Positions 33,389 through 43,453 of a stretch of 64,000 bases of DNA are shown here, piece by piece; position 1 is the stretch's first letter; each line of letters starts with the position of its first letter. A program made the translations under genes and the position numbers. This DNA comes from Pseudomonas sp. BP8 (GTDB lineage Bacteria; Pseudomonadota; Gammaproteobacteria; Pseudomonadales; Pseudomonadaceae). Below the pieces are notes generated by a model. That model saw nothing but the letters and a program-made list of their open reading frames with translations. It had not been told where the DNA came from and searched no databases. The stretch covers positions 1,650,001-1,714,000 of the forward strand of contig NZ_JAGINK010000001.1 of NCBI RefSeq assembly GCF_017875955.1. Direction: 5' to 3'.

Positions 33389-34750
33389 ATGCAAGACCAG
33401 AATTCGCCCGAGCAGTTACAGCGCGGGCTGAAAAATCGGCATATCCAGCTGATCGCCCTGGGCGGGGCCATTGGTACAGGGCTGTTCCTGGGGATCGCCC
33501 AGACCATCCAGATGGCAGGCCCTTCGGTATTGCTGGGCTATGCCATCGCTGGCCTGATGGCCTTCCTGATCATGCGCCAGCTCGGCGAAATGGTCGTCGA
33601 GGAGCCGGTGGCGGGCAGCTTCAGCCACTTCGCGCACAAATACTGGAGCGAATTCTCCGGGTTTGTTTCGGGCTGGAACTACTGGGTGGTGTACGTCCTG
33701 GTGGGCATGGCCGAACTGACCGCCGTGGGCATTTACGTGCAGTACTGGTGGCCAGACTTCCCCACCTGGGCGACGGCAGCGATCTTCTTTGTCGCCATCA
33801 ACCTCATCAACCTGACCCAGGTGAAGGTCTACGGCGAGCTCGAGTTCTGGTTTGCCCTGGTCAAGGTCGTTGCCATCGTCAGCATGATCGGTTTCGGCGC
33901 CTGGCTGCTGACCAGTGGCCATGGCGGCCCCGATGCCAGTGTGGCCAACCTGTGGCAGTACGGCGGTTTCTTCCCTAATGGTGTCGGTGGGCTGATCATG
34001 GCCCTGGCGGTCATCATGTTCTCCTTCGGTGGCCTGGAGCTGGTCGGCATCACTGCGGCCGAGGCGGACAACCCACGGGTGAGCATTCCCAAGGCGACCA
34101 ATCAGGTTGTCTACCGGATCCTGATCTTCTACATCGGTGCGCTGGCGATCCTGCTGTCGCTGTACCCGTGGCAGAAAGTGGTGCAGGGCGGCAGCCCGTT
34201 CGTGATGATTTTCCACGAACTGGACAGCGACCTGGTGGCGACCATTCTCAATGTCGTGGTACTGACCGCGGCGCTGTCGGTCTACAACAGCTGCGTGTAT
34301 GCCAACAGCCGCATGCTGTTCGGCCTGGCCAGCCAGGGTGATGCACCGCGTCAGTTGCTCAAGGTCAGTCGTCGCGGTGTACCGTTAACGGCGCTCGGCG
34401 TGTCGGCAGCGGCCACTGGGCTGTGCGTGCTGATCAACTACCTGATGCCGGGGGAGGCGTTTGGCCTGCTGATGGCGTTGGCGGTGTCGGCACTGGTGAT
34501 CAACTGGGCGAGCATCAGCATTACCCACCTGAAATTCCGCAAGGCCAAGATCGCAGCGGGGGAGACGCCGTTCTACCGCAGCTGGGGGCATCCGGTGAGC
34601 AACTACTTGTGCCTGGCGTTTATCGTACTGATTCTGGTGGTGATGTACCTGACGCCGCCGATTCGCATCTCGGTGATGTTGATTCCGGTGTGGATTGCCG
34701 TGCTGGGTGTGGCGTTCCGGCTGAAGAAGAAGCGTCAGGCCAGGGGCTGA
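33389..34750 (+). CDS. proY: Amino-acid permease, APC superfamily (ProY-like)
   Basis: 453 residues with twelve predicted helices. The opening RHIQLIALGGAIGTGLFLG is the AAT-family signature, followed by GEMVVEEPVAGSFSHFA and SGWNYWVVYVLVGMAELTA. Such permeases take up proline, histidine, GABA and related amino acids. The proY symbol is by resemblance and recalled synteny; specificity is not proven by the sequence. AAAGGA precedes the ATG. Confidence 0.82.
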   Translation: MQDQNSPEQLQRGLKNRHIQLIALGGAIGTGLFLGIAQTIQMAGPSVLLGYAIAGLMAFLIMRQLGEMVVEEPVAGSFSHFAHKYWSEFSGFVSGWNYWVVYVLVGMAELTAVGIYVQYWWPDFPTWATAAIFFVAINLINLTQVKVYGELEFWFALVKVVAIVSMIGFGAWLLTSGHGGPDASVANLWQYGGFFPNGVGGLIMALAVIMFSFGGLELVGITAAEADNPRVSIPKATNQVVYRILIFYIGALAILLSLYPWQKVVQGGSPFVMIFHELDSDLVATILNVVVLTAALSVYNSCVYANSRMLFGLASQGDAPRQLLKVSRRGVPLTALGVSAAATGLCVLINYLMPGEAFGLLMALAVSALVINWASISITHLKFRKAKIAAGETPFYRSWGHPVSNYLCLAFIVLILVVMYLTPPIRISVMLIPVWIAVLGVAFRLKKKRQARG

Positions 34751-34797
34751 TAGTTCTTTCGGGTGGTGCTTGGCGGGGGCTGGGGTGTTGTTAATCC

Positions 34798-34894
34798 CGG
34801 CCTCTTCGCGGGACAAGCCCGCTCCTGCAGGTATACGCCGAATTCAAAATTTGCGCAGATCCTGTAGGAGCGGGCTTGTCCCGCGAAGGGGCCG
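34798..34894. repeat. REP palindrome pair
   Basis: Inverted REP cores at 34798-34830 and 34861-34894. The spacer at 34836-34856 is identical, in reverse complement, to 18471-18491, showing that REP pairs with the same interior occur at distant sites. Confidence 0.85.
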
Positions 34895-34910
34895 GCACTG
34901 GTGCCCTCGG

Positions 34911-35996
34911 TCAGTGCTGCCGACGCCAAGCGCGTACCGTGGTGTAGAGCAGGATCACCCCAAGCACCGGCAGCACATAGAACAGCATCAGCTTTTCCAG
35001 GCGCCCGGCCAGCGGCATACCGGTGGTGAAGGTCACCACGTGCAGGCCGTACGCCAGGTACAGACAGAGAAAGACCAACCCCTCGGCCCGCGTTACCCGG
35101 TACCCGGAGTAGAACACCGGCAGGCTCAGGCAGGCGACGCCAAGCATCACCGGCAAGTCAAAGCCCAGCGCATTGGGCGAGATCGACAGCGGCGTGGGCG
35201 TGACCAGCGCGGTCACCCCCAGCACGGCCAGCAGGTTGAACAGGTTGCTGCCGATCACCGTGCCCACCGCCACCTCACGCTCACCGCGCAGTGCTGCCAC
35301 CAGCGCGGCGGCCAGTTCCGGCAACGAGGTGCACACGGCAACCACCGTCAGGCCAATCACCCGCTCAGACAAACCTAGGTCGGTTGCGACCTCCACCGCG
35401 GCCTCGAGCAAGAGGTGCCCGGCCAGGCTCAGCAGGCTCAGACCGAGAGCAATCTGCAGCACTGCACCGCTCCAGAAGCGCCCGCTGCGGATTGGCAGCG
35501 GGCTGGGTGCCGGGTAGGTACGGGCGTAATGCCGTGACTGATGCCAAAGCATGACCAGGTAGCCGATCAGGCCGATCAGCAGCAACAGGCCTTCGAGGCG
35601 ACCCAGTTGGCCGTTGCTGGCCAACAGATAGACCAGTGCGCTGGCGGCGACCATCAGCGGAATGTCCAGGCGCACCAGTTGCCGCGAGACGCGCAGGGGG
35701 ATGATCAAGGCGGCGAGGCCGAGGATTACCAGCACATTGAAGATATTGCTGCCGATCACGCTGCCCACCGCGACGTCCGGCGCGCCTTGGTAGGCGGCCT
35801 GCAGGCTGACGGTGAGTTGTGGCGCGGTACTGCCGAAGGCAACCAGGCTCAGGCCGATGATCAGCGGCCGCACGTGCAGGCGGCTGGCCAGGCGCAGGGC
35901 TGCGCGCACCAGCAGTTCGGCGCCGATCACCAGCAATACGAGGCCCAGGCCCAGTTGCAGGAGGCTGAAGGTGGGGAGGGTGGCAAGGTCGAAAAT
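34911..35996 (-). CDS. Calcium/sodium antiporter family protein (YrbG-like), probable ATT start
   Basis: About 361 residues with two homologous halves, each with a family signature: GLSLVAFGSTAPQLTVSL with GSVIGSNIFNVLVILG, and GLTVVAVCTSLPELAAAL with GTVIGSNLFNLLAVLG. These alpha-repeats place it in the CaCA family of inner-membrane cation exchangers. The first half lists Gln where GTSxPE is usual (GSTAPQ). The usual start codons give only TTG at 35936, with no ribosome-binding site and a broken first helix. ATT at 35994-35996 has GGAG 8 bases upstream, lies 20 bases after the rlpA stop, and restores MFDLATLPTFSLLQLGLG. No ATG, GTG or TTG lies further upstream in frame. Confidence 0.8.
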   Translation of the reverse strand: MFDLATLPTFSLLQLGLGLVLLVIGAELLVRAALRLASRLHVRPLIIGLSLVAFGSTAPQLTVSLQAAYQGAPDVAVGSVIGSNIFNVLVILGLAALIIPLRVSRQLVRLDIPLMVAASALVYLLASNGQLGRLEGLLLLIGLIGYLVMLWHQSRHYARTYPAPSPLPIRSGRFWSGAVLQIALGLSLLSLAGHLLLEAAVEVATDLGLSERVIGLTVVAVCTSLPELAAALVAALRGEREVAVGTVIGSNLFNLLAVLGVTALVTPTPLSISPNALGFDLPVMLGVACLSLPVFYSGYRVTRAEGLVFLCLYLAYGLHVVTFTTGMPLAGRLEKLMLFYVLPVLGVILLYTTVRAWRRQH

Positions 35997-36015
35997 GGTC
36001 GGTGCTCCGCTTGGA

Positions 36016-36390
36016 TCAGTCGCTCAGACCTTGTACCCGCACTCGCGCGGTTCCGCTACGGATCATGCCGATTTTTTCCGCTGCCGCACGTGACAGGTCG
36101 ATCAGCCGCCCCCGCGTGTGCGGGCCACGGTCATTGATGCGCACGACGACGCTGCGCTGGTTGGCCAGGTTGGTTACCAGGACGCGGCTGCCGAAAGGCA
36201 GGCTGCGGTGGGCGGCGGTCAGGCCATGTTGGTTGAACGGTTCACCGCTGGCGGTGCGCTTGCCGTGATGGCGCGAGCCATAGTACGAAGCGGTGCCGCT
36301 GGTGTCGTAGCCGCGTGGGTCGATATCGTGGCTGGCACAGCCGGCCAGCAGGGAGAAAAGCGCGAGGGCGCTGAAGGTACGCCTTACCAA
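36016..36390 (-). CDS. Short RlpA-like lipoprotein (septal ring lytic transglycosylase family)
   Basis: 124 residues: a lipoprotein signal with lipobox LLAGC and one double-psi beta-barrel domain ([20 protein letters not shown], the catalytic-type [19 protein letters not shown]). There is no SPOR domain, unlike full-length RlpA of about 340 residues. The TTG at 36388-36390 is chosen for GGAG 7 bases upstream; an ATG at 36411 lies at the edge of a REP sequence without such a site. The antiporter gene follows 20 bases later, so the two are probably cotranscribed. Confidence 0.8.
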   Translation of the reverse strand: MVRRTFSALALFSLLAGCASHDIDPRGYDTSGTASYYGSRHHGKRTASGEPFNQHGLTAAHRSLPFGSRVLVTNLANQRSVVVRINDRGPHTRGRLIDLSRAAAEKIGMIRSGTARVRVQGLSD

Positions 36391-36424
36391 ATCGGATGCT
36401 CCGCAGGCCATGGGTCTGCTGCGC

Positions 36425-36530
36425 GGCCCTTCGCGGGGCAAACCCGCTCCTACAGGTACTGCGCCGACCGTGCGGTAGGCAGAGAACCTGTAGGAGCGGG
36501 CTTGCCCCGCGAACGAGGGCAAAGCCCTCG
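36425..36530. repeat. REP palindrome pair and adjacent small hairpin
   Basis: REP cores at 36425-36456 and 36486-36514. A perfect 7-bp hairpin CGAGGGC-AAA-GCCCTCG at 36514-36530 follows, 26 bases past the gatB stop in its direction. It may help end the gatCAB transcript, although no strong T-run follows. Confidence 0.75.
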
Positions 36531-36555
36531 CCGGATCGCTAGCAGGTAAAAAACA

Positions 36556-38001
36556 TCACCCTTCGAGCTTGGCCTTGAGCAATTGGTTCACTTGCCCCGG
36601 GTTGGCCTTGCCTTTGGAGGCTTTCATCGCCTGGCCGACAAAGAAGCCGAACATCTTGCCACGCTTGGCCTCGTCGGCGGCGCGGTACTGTTCGACCTGG
36701 TCGGCGTTGGCCGCAAGCATCTCGTCCAGCATCTTGTCGATCGCGCCGGTATCGGTGACCTGCTTGAGGCCTTTGCTTTCGATGATGCTGTCTGCATCGC
36801 CTTCACCGGCAGCCATGGCTTCGAACACGGTCTTGGCGATCTTGCCGCTGATGGTGTTGTCGCTGATGCGCAGCAACATGCCACCCAGTTGCTCGGCGCT
36901 GACCGGCGCCTGGTCGATCTCGACACCCAGCTTGTTCAGCAGGCTGCCGAGCTCGACCATGACCCAGTTGGCAGCCAGCTTGGCGTCACCACCGATGCGC
37001 GCCACGACCTCGAAGTAGTCGGCCTGTTCGCGGCTGGCGGCGAGCACGTTGGCGTCGTAGGCCGACAGCCCGTACTGGCGCTGGAAGCGCTCGACCTTCT
37101 GCGGTGGCAGCTCCGGCAGGCTGGCGCGAATGGTCTCGAGGAAGCTGCGCTCGATGACCACCGGCAGCAGGTCCGGATCGGGGAAGTAACGGTAGTCGTT
37201 AGCTTCTTCCTTGCTGCGCATGGAGCGCGTCTCGTCCTTGTTCGGATCGTACAGGCGAGTTTCCTGGACTACCCGGCCGCCGTCTTCGATCAGGTCGATC
37301 TGGCGCTGGATCTCGCTGTTGATCGCACGCTCGATGAAGCGGAACGAGTTGACGTTCTTGATCTCGCAGCGGGTGCCGAACTCGACCTGGCCTTTTGGCC
37401 GGATCGACACGTTGCAGTCACAACGCAGCGAGCCTTCGGCCATGTTGCCGTCGCAGATGCCCAGGTAACGCACCAGTGCATGGATCGCCTTGACGTAGGC
37501 CACGGCTTCCTTGGCGCTGCGCATGTCTGGCTCGGAGACGATCTCCAGCAGCGGCGTACCGGCGCGGTTCAGGTCGATACCGGTGGCGCCGTTGAAGTCT
37601 TCGTGCAGGCTCTTGCCGGCGTCTTCTTCAAGGTGCGCGCGGGTGATGCCGACGCGCTTGATGGTGCCGTCTTCAAGGGCGATGTCCAGGTGGCCCTTGC
37701 CGACGATCGGCAGGTCCATCTGGCTGATCTGATAGCCCTTGGGCAGATCGGGGTAGAAGTAGTTCTTGCGCGCGAACACGTTGCGCTCGCCGATCTCGGC
37801 GTCGATCGCCAGGCCGAACATGCAGGCCATGCGCACCGCTTCCTGGTTGAGCACCGGCAGTACGCCGGGCATGCCCAGGTCGATCAGGCTGGCCTGGGTG
37901 TTCGGCTCGGAGCCAAAGGTGGTGGCGCTGCCGGAGAAAATCTTCGACTGGGTGGCGAGCTGGGTGTGAATCTCCAGCCCGATAACAACTTCCCATTGCA
38001 T
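36556..38001 (-). CDS. gatB: Glutamyl/aspartyl-tRNA amidotransferase subunit B
   Basis: 481 residues. Diagnostic motifs: [64 protein letters not shown] (the Cys-containing metal region), and a C-terminal tail domain binding tRNA. GatB activates mischarged Glu-tRNA(Gln) or Asp-tRNA(Asn) for amidation by GatA. Third gene of gatCAB, 11 bases after gatA. Confidence 0.96.
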   Translation of the reverse strand: MQWEVVIGLEIHTQLATQSKIFSGSATTFGSEPNTQASLIDLGMPGVLPVLNQEAVRMACMFGLAIDAEIGERNVFARKNYFYPDLPKGYQISQMDLPIVGKGHLDIALEDGTIKRVGITRAHLEEDAGKSLHEDFNGATGIDLNRAGTPLLEIVSEPDMRSAKEAVAYVKAIHALVRYLGICDGNMAEGSLRCDCNVSIRPKGQVEFGTRCEIKNVNSFRFIERAINSEIQRQIDLIEDGGRVVQETRLYDPNKDETRSMRSKEEANDYRYFPDPDLLPVVIERSFLETIRASLPELPPQKVERFQRQYGLSAYDANVLAASREQADYFEVVARIGGDAKLAANWVMVELGSLLNKLGVEIDQAPVSAEQLGGMLLRISDNTISGKIAKTVFEAMAAGEGDADSIIESKGLKQVTDTGAIDKMLDEMLAANADQVEQYRAADEAKRGKMFGFFVGQAMKASKGKANPGQVNQLLKAKLEG

Positions 38002-38012
38002 GTGTGAATTCC

Positions 38013-39464
38013 TCAGAAGCCGTTAGGAGCGCGGGTGTGCCAGTCGGTGACTTGCTGGTAGCGGTGCGCGACGTTGAGCAGGCGACCTTCCTGGAAGTAC
38101 GGCGCCAACAGTTGCACGCCCACCGGCAGGCCTTCGACGAAGCCGGCTGGCATCGACAGGCCGGGCAGGCCGGCCAGGTTGGCAGTGATCGTGTAGACGT
38201 CTTCCAGATAGGCGGCGACCGGGTCGCTGCTCTTGGCGCCAAGCTTCCAGGCCGGGTTCGGCGTGGTTGGGCCAAGGATCACATCGACCTGCTCGAAGGC
38301 GGTCATGAAATCGTTCTTGATCAGGCGTCGGATTTTTTGCGCTTTCAGGTAGTAGGCGTCGTAGTAGCCGGCCGACAGCGCGTAGGCGCCAACCATGATC
38401 CGCCGTTGCACTTCGGGGCCGAAGCCTTCGCCACGCGAGCGCTTGTACAGGTCGGTGAGGTCCTTGGGGTTGTCACAGCGGTGGCCGAAGCGCACGCCGT
38501 CGAAGCGCGACAGGTTCGAGGAGGCCTCGGCCGGGGCGATCACGTAGTACGCCGGAATGGCGTGCTGCATGTTCGGCAGGCTGATTTCCTTGACCGCCGC
38601 GCCGAGCTGCTCCAGCTCCTTGACGCTGGCCTGGACCAGGTCGGCGATGCGCGGATCGAGGCCGGCGCCGAAGTATTCCTTCGGCAAGCCGATGCGCAGG
38701 CCTTGCAGCGGTGCATTGAGGTTGGCGCTGAAGTCCGGGACCGGCTCGTCGATGCTGGTCGAGTCCTTGGCGTCGAAGCCGGCCATGCCTTGCAGGAGCA
38801 GGGCGCAGTCTTCGGCGGTGCGCGCCATCGGCCCGCCCTGGTCGAGGCTCGAGGCGTAGGCGATCATGCCCCAGCGCGAGACACGGCCGTAGGTCGGCTT
38901 GAGGCCGGTGAGGTTGGTCAGCGCCGCCGGTTGGCGGATCGAGCCGCCGGTGTCGGTGCCGGTGGCGACCGGCAGCAGGCGCGCGGCCACGGCCGCGGCG
39001 GAACCACCCGACGAGCCGCCCGGGACGTGCTCGAGGTTCCACGGGTTCTTCACCGCGCCGTAGTGGCTGGACTCGTTGGCCGAACCCATGGCGAATTCGT
39101 CCATGTTGGTCTTGCCCAGGGTGACCATGCCGGCTTCGGCCAGCTTGGCGACCACGGTGGCGTCATAGGGCGCCTTGAAGTTGTCGAGCATCTTCGAGCC
39201 GCAACTGGTGCGTACGCCATTGGTGCAGAACAGGTCCTTGTGGGCGATCGGCGCACCCAGCAGCACGCCAGCCTCGCCCGCAGCGCGGCGGGCGTCGGCG
39301 GCACGGGCCTGGCCGATGGCCAGTTCTTCGGTGACGCTGATGAAGCTGTTCAGTTGCGGGTCGAGTTGCTTGATCCGCGCCAGCAGGGCGCCAGTCAGCT
39401 CTTCGGAGGAAAACGTCTTGTCGGCGAGTCCGCGGGCGATCTCGGCCAGGGTCAATTGATGCAT
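38013..39464 (-). CDS. gatA: Glutamyl/aspartyl-tRNA amidotransferase subunit A
   Basis: 483 residues, an amidase-signature enzyme. The Ser-cisSer-Lys triad is visible: Lys in [11 protein letters not shown], the glycine/serine-rich [16 protein letters not shown], and the nucleophile region [15 protein letters not shown]. It hydrolyses glutamine and passes ammonia to GatB. Located between gatC and gatB in the operon. Confidence 0.96.
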   Translation of the reverse strand: MHQLTLAEIARGLADKTFSSEELTGALLARIKQLDPQLNSFISVTEELAIGQARAADARRAAGEAGVLLGAPIAHKDLFCTNGVRTSCGSKMLDNFKAPYDATVVAKLAEAGMVTLGKTNMDEFAMGSANESSHYGAVKNPWNLEHVPGGSSGGSAAAVAARLLPVATGTDTGGSIRQPAALTNLTGLKPTYGRVSRWGMIAYASSLDQGGPMARTAEDCALLLQGMAGFDAKDSTSIDEPVPDFSANLNAPLQGLRIGLPKEYFGAGLDPRIADLVQASVKELEQLGAAVKEISLPNMQHAIPAYYVIAPAEASSNLSRFDGVRFGHRCDNPKDLTDLYKRSRGEGFGPEVQRRIMVGAYALSAGYYDAYYLKAQKIRRLIKNDFMTAFEQVDVILGPTTPNPAWKLGAKSSDPVAAYLEDVYTITANLAGLPGLSMPAGFVEGLPVGVQLLAPYFQEGRLLNVAHRYQQVTDWHTRAPNGF

Positions 39465-39479
39465 GGCAGGTGCTATCCC

Positions 39480-41005
<1,526 letters not shown>

Positions 41006-41046
41006 TCCCTGGTGCTGTCCAGGCTCCATCAGTGAACGCCCGGTTT

Positions 41047-41073
41047 ACAGGTAGCACGTGCAGTGCTACCTGT
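41047..41073 (+). promoter_or_regulatory. Strong hairpin between mreB and mreC
   Basis: ACAGGTAGCAC (41047-41057), loop GTGCA, and GTGCTACCTGT (41063-41073) form a perfect 11-bp stem, 42 bases after the mreB stop. No T-run follows, so it may be an RNA-processing or stabilising element that lets mreB be made in excess over mreCD, or a partial attenuator. Confidence 0.6.
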
Positions 41074-41182
41074 ATGCGCTGGGCTGGCGTCCGTTGGGCG
41101 CTGTTTCCGTCAACCCGCAGCAGGCTGGTGCATTGTTCAATGGCCAATGACCACCTGAATCGTCGTCCACGAGGAACGGCCC

Positions 41183-42265
41183 ATTAAACCGCTTTTCTCC
41201 AAGGGCCCTTCGCTGGGCGTTCGTCTGCTGGTGCTGGTGGTCCTGTCGGTTGCACTGATGGTGGTCGACTCGCGCTTTGCCTTGCTCAAGCCGGTACGCA
41301 GCCAGATGGGGCTGGTGCTGATGGAGTCGTATTGGCTCACTGACCTGCCGCAACGCCTCTGGCAGGGGGTCGCCAGCCAGTTTGGCAGCCGTACCGAGCT
41401 TGCCGCCGAGAACGAAAAACTCAAGACCGAGACCCTGCTGCTGCAGGGCCGCCTGCAGAAGTTGGCCGCCCTGACCGAGCAGAACGTGCGCCTGCGCGAG
41501 CTGCTCAATTCGTCGGCCCTGGTCAACGAGAAGGTCGAGGTAGCCGAGCTGATCGGCGTCGACCCCAACCCCTTCACGCACCGCATCCTGATCAACAAGG
41601 GTGAGCGCGATGGCGTGTTCCTCGGCCAGCCAGTGCTCGACGCTCGCGGCCTGATGGGCCAGGTGGTGGAGTTGATGCCCTACACCTCGCGGGTCTTGCT
41701 GCTGACCGATACCACCCACAGCATTCCGGTGCAGGTCAACCGCAACGGCCTGCGCGCCATCGCCAGCGGTACCGGTAACCCGGAGCGCCTCGAGCTGCGC
41801 CATGTGGCCGATACCGCCGACATCAAGGAAGGCGACCTGCTGGTCAGTTCCGGCATGGGCCAGCGCTTCCCGGCCGGTTATCCGGTGGCGACAGTCAACG
41901 AAGTGATCCATGACTCCGGCCAGCCGTTCGCGATCGTCCGCGCGATCCCGACGGCCTCACTCAATCGCAGTCGCTACATGCTGCTGGTGTTCAGTGACCG
42001 GCGTACCCCGGAGCAGCGCGCCACGGAAGCGGCGATTGCCCAGGAAGAAGCTGACCGCAAGGGCATCAGCCTTGCGCCTGCAGCCGCTGGTGGCGATGCA
42101 ACAGTCCCTGTGACAGCGCCCGCTGCACCTGCGGCGCCCGCCGGCACCGTACCCGCCACGCCGACACCTGCAGCGACGCCTGCACCTGCCCCGGCAGCCC
42201 AGGGCGCGGCGCCCGTCAACCCGGCTGCGGCGCCCGCACCGCAAAGCCAACCCCGGAGGCAATGA
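41183..42265 (+). CDS. mreC: Cell-shape protein MreC, probable ATT start
   Basis: 360 residues: a cytoplasmic start MKPLFSKGPSLGVRLL, one transmembrane helix (LLVLVVLSVALMVVD), a coiled coil (ELAAENEKLKTETLLLQGRL), and the MreC beta domains with GERDGVFLGQPVLDARGLMG and LVSSGMGQRFPAGYPVA. The C-terminal 60 residues are an Ala/Pro-rich tail. The first usual start codon in frame, GTG at 41231, lies inside the membrane helix and has no ribosome-binding site. ATT at 41183 has GAGGA seven bases upstream and gives the expected N-terminus; an in-frame TGA at 41156 excludes starts further up. It overlaps mreD by 4 bases. Confidence 0.9.
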   Translation: MKPLFSKGPSLGVRLLVLVVLSVALMVVDSRFALLKPVRSQMGLVLMESYWLTDLPQRLWQGVASQFGSRTELAAENEKLKTETLLLQGRLQKLAALTEQNVRLRELLNSSALVNEKVEVAELIGVDPNPFTHRILINKGERDGVFLGQPVLDARGLMGQVVELMPYTSRVLLLTDTTHSIPVQVNRNGLRAIASGTGNPERLELRHVADTADIKEGDLLVSSGMGQRFPAGYPVATVNEVIHDSGQPFAIVRAIPTASLNRSRYMLLVFSDRRTPEQRATEAAIAQEEADRKGISLAPAAAGGDATVPVTAPAAPAAPAGTVPATPTPAATPAPAPAAQGAAPVNPAAAPAPQSQPRRQ

Positions 42266-42753
42266 TGGCCAGTTCGCGCAGCAAGAACGGTTGGGTGATC
42301 TGGTTGACCTTTGTCATCGGCCTGTTGCTCAGCGTTTCGCCGATGCCGCAGTTCATGGAAGTGTTTCGCCCGATGTGGCTGGCCATGCTGGTCTCGTTCT
42401 GGGCGCTGGCGGTACCGAACAAGGTCGGCATGACCACCGCGTTCGTCCTGGGTCTGGCTGAAGATGTGCTCTACGGCACCTTGCTCGGGCAAAACGCCTT
42501 GATCCTGACCCTGATCACCTTCCTGGTGCTGTCCTTGCAGCAGCGCCTGCGCATGTTCCCCTTGTGGCAGCAGAGCCTGGTGATTCTGGTGATCTTCGGC
42601 ATCGCCCAGTTGATTCAGCTGTGGTTGAGCGCTTTGACCGGTAATCGCCTGCCGACACTGGCCCTGGTCTGGTCGGCAGTGATCAGTGCCTTGCTCTGGC
42701 CGTGGATCAGCTTTGCCCTGCGCGATTTGCGCCGACGCCTGCACATCAACTGA
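42262..42753 (+). CDS. mreD: Cell-shape protein MreD
   Basis: 163 residues, five or so transmembrane helices (WVIWLTFVIGLLLSVSPMP, WLAMLVSFWALAVP, NALILTLITFLVLSL, LVILVIFGIAQLIQLWLS, and a last one). It is the integral-membrane partner of MreC in the elongation complex. The start overlaps the mreC stop by 4 bases (ATGA). Confidence 0.94.
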   Translation: MMASSRSKNGWVIWLTFVIGLLLSVSPMPQFMEVFRPMWLAMLVSFWALAVPNKVGMTTAFVLGLAEDVLYGTLLGQNALILTLITFLVLSLQQRLRMFPLWQQSLVILVIFGIAQLIQLWLSALTGNRLPTLALVWSAVISALLWPWISFALRDLRRRLHIN

Positions 42754-42787
42754 CCGGCATCGCCGCGACTGACAGGGATATGTCCAC

Positions 42788-43387
42788 ATGAACTCGTTGT
42801 ACCTTGCCTCAGGCTCGCCGCGCCGTCGTGAACTGCTGACCCAGATCGGCGTGCCGTTTACCCCGCTCAGTGCCCCCATCGATGAAACCCCGCTGCCCGG
42901 TGAAAGCGCCTCGGCCTATGTCGAGCGCCTGGCCCGAGCCAAGGCGACAGCCGGTTGCGCGCAGCTGTCGGGTGCTGGCGTGGTGCTCGGCGCCGATACC
43001 GCAGTGGTGCTCGATGGGCAGATCCTCGGCAAACCGGAAAACCGCGAACATGCCCTGGCGATGCTCGCCGAGCTCTCCGGACGCGAACACCAGGTGCTGA
43101 CTGCCGTGGCCTTGAACGACGGTCAGCGCTGCCAGAGCCTTTGCGTGACGAGCAGTGTGCGCTTTCGTGCCATCAGTCGTGACGAAGCAGAGCGCTACTG
43201 GGACAGCGGCGAACCGCTGGACAAAGCCGGCGGCTACGCGATCCAGGGCCTGGGGGCGGTTTTCGTTACCGCGCTTGCTGGCAGTTACTCGGCTGTGGTC
43301 GGCCTGCCGCTGAGTGAAACGGCCGAATTGCTCGGGCGTTTCGCCATTGCCTGCTGGCAGCAGCCAGCGGCCCAGCCAGAGGATTGA
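42788..43387 (+). CDS. maf: Maf-family nucleoside triphosphate pyrophosphatase
   Basis: 199 residues beginning [20 protein letters not shown] with the Maf signature SGSPRRxELL, then [12 protein letters not shown] and the [13 protein letters not shown] motif with catalytic Asp. Such enzymes hydrolyse dTTP/UTP or modified nucleotides; overexpression blocks septation in other bacteria. AGGG lies before the start. It follows mreD by 34 bases in the classic mreBCD-maf-rng order. Confidence 0.93.
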   Translation: MNSLYLASGSPRRRELLTQIGVPFTPLSAPIDETPLPGESASAYVERLARAKATAGCAQLSGAGVVLGADTAVVLDGQILGKPENREHALAMLAELSGREHQVLTAVALNDGQRCQSLCVTSSVRFRAISRDEAERYWDSGEPLDKAGGYAIQGLGAVFVTALAGSYSAVVGLPLSETAELLGRFAIACWQQPAAQPED

Positions 43388-43453
43388 ACGCCGCGCTAGC
43401 CAGAGACTGGTCAGCGATCCATGATTACCCCAGACCTTTGATGAGAGCCTGCC

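Noticed and set aside
36390..36522. Longer rlpA open frame starting at 36522
   Set aside because: Its first 37 codons translate REP sequence; the lipoprotein signal begins later.
627..36530. Recurrent palindromes considered as a CRISPR array
   Set aside because: They are scattered singly or in inverted pairs with irregular spacing and no cas genes; they are REP elements.
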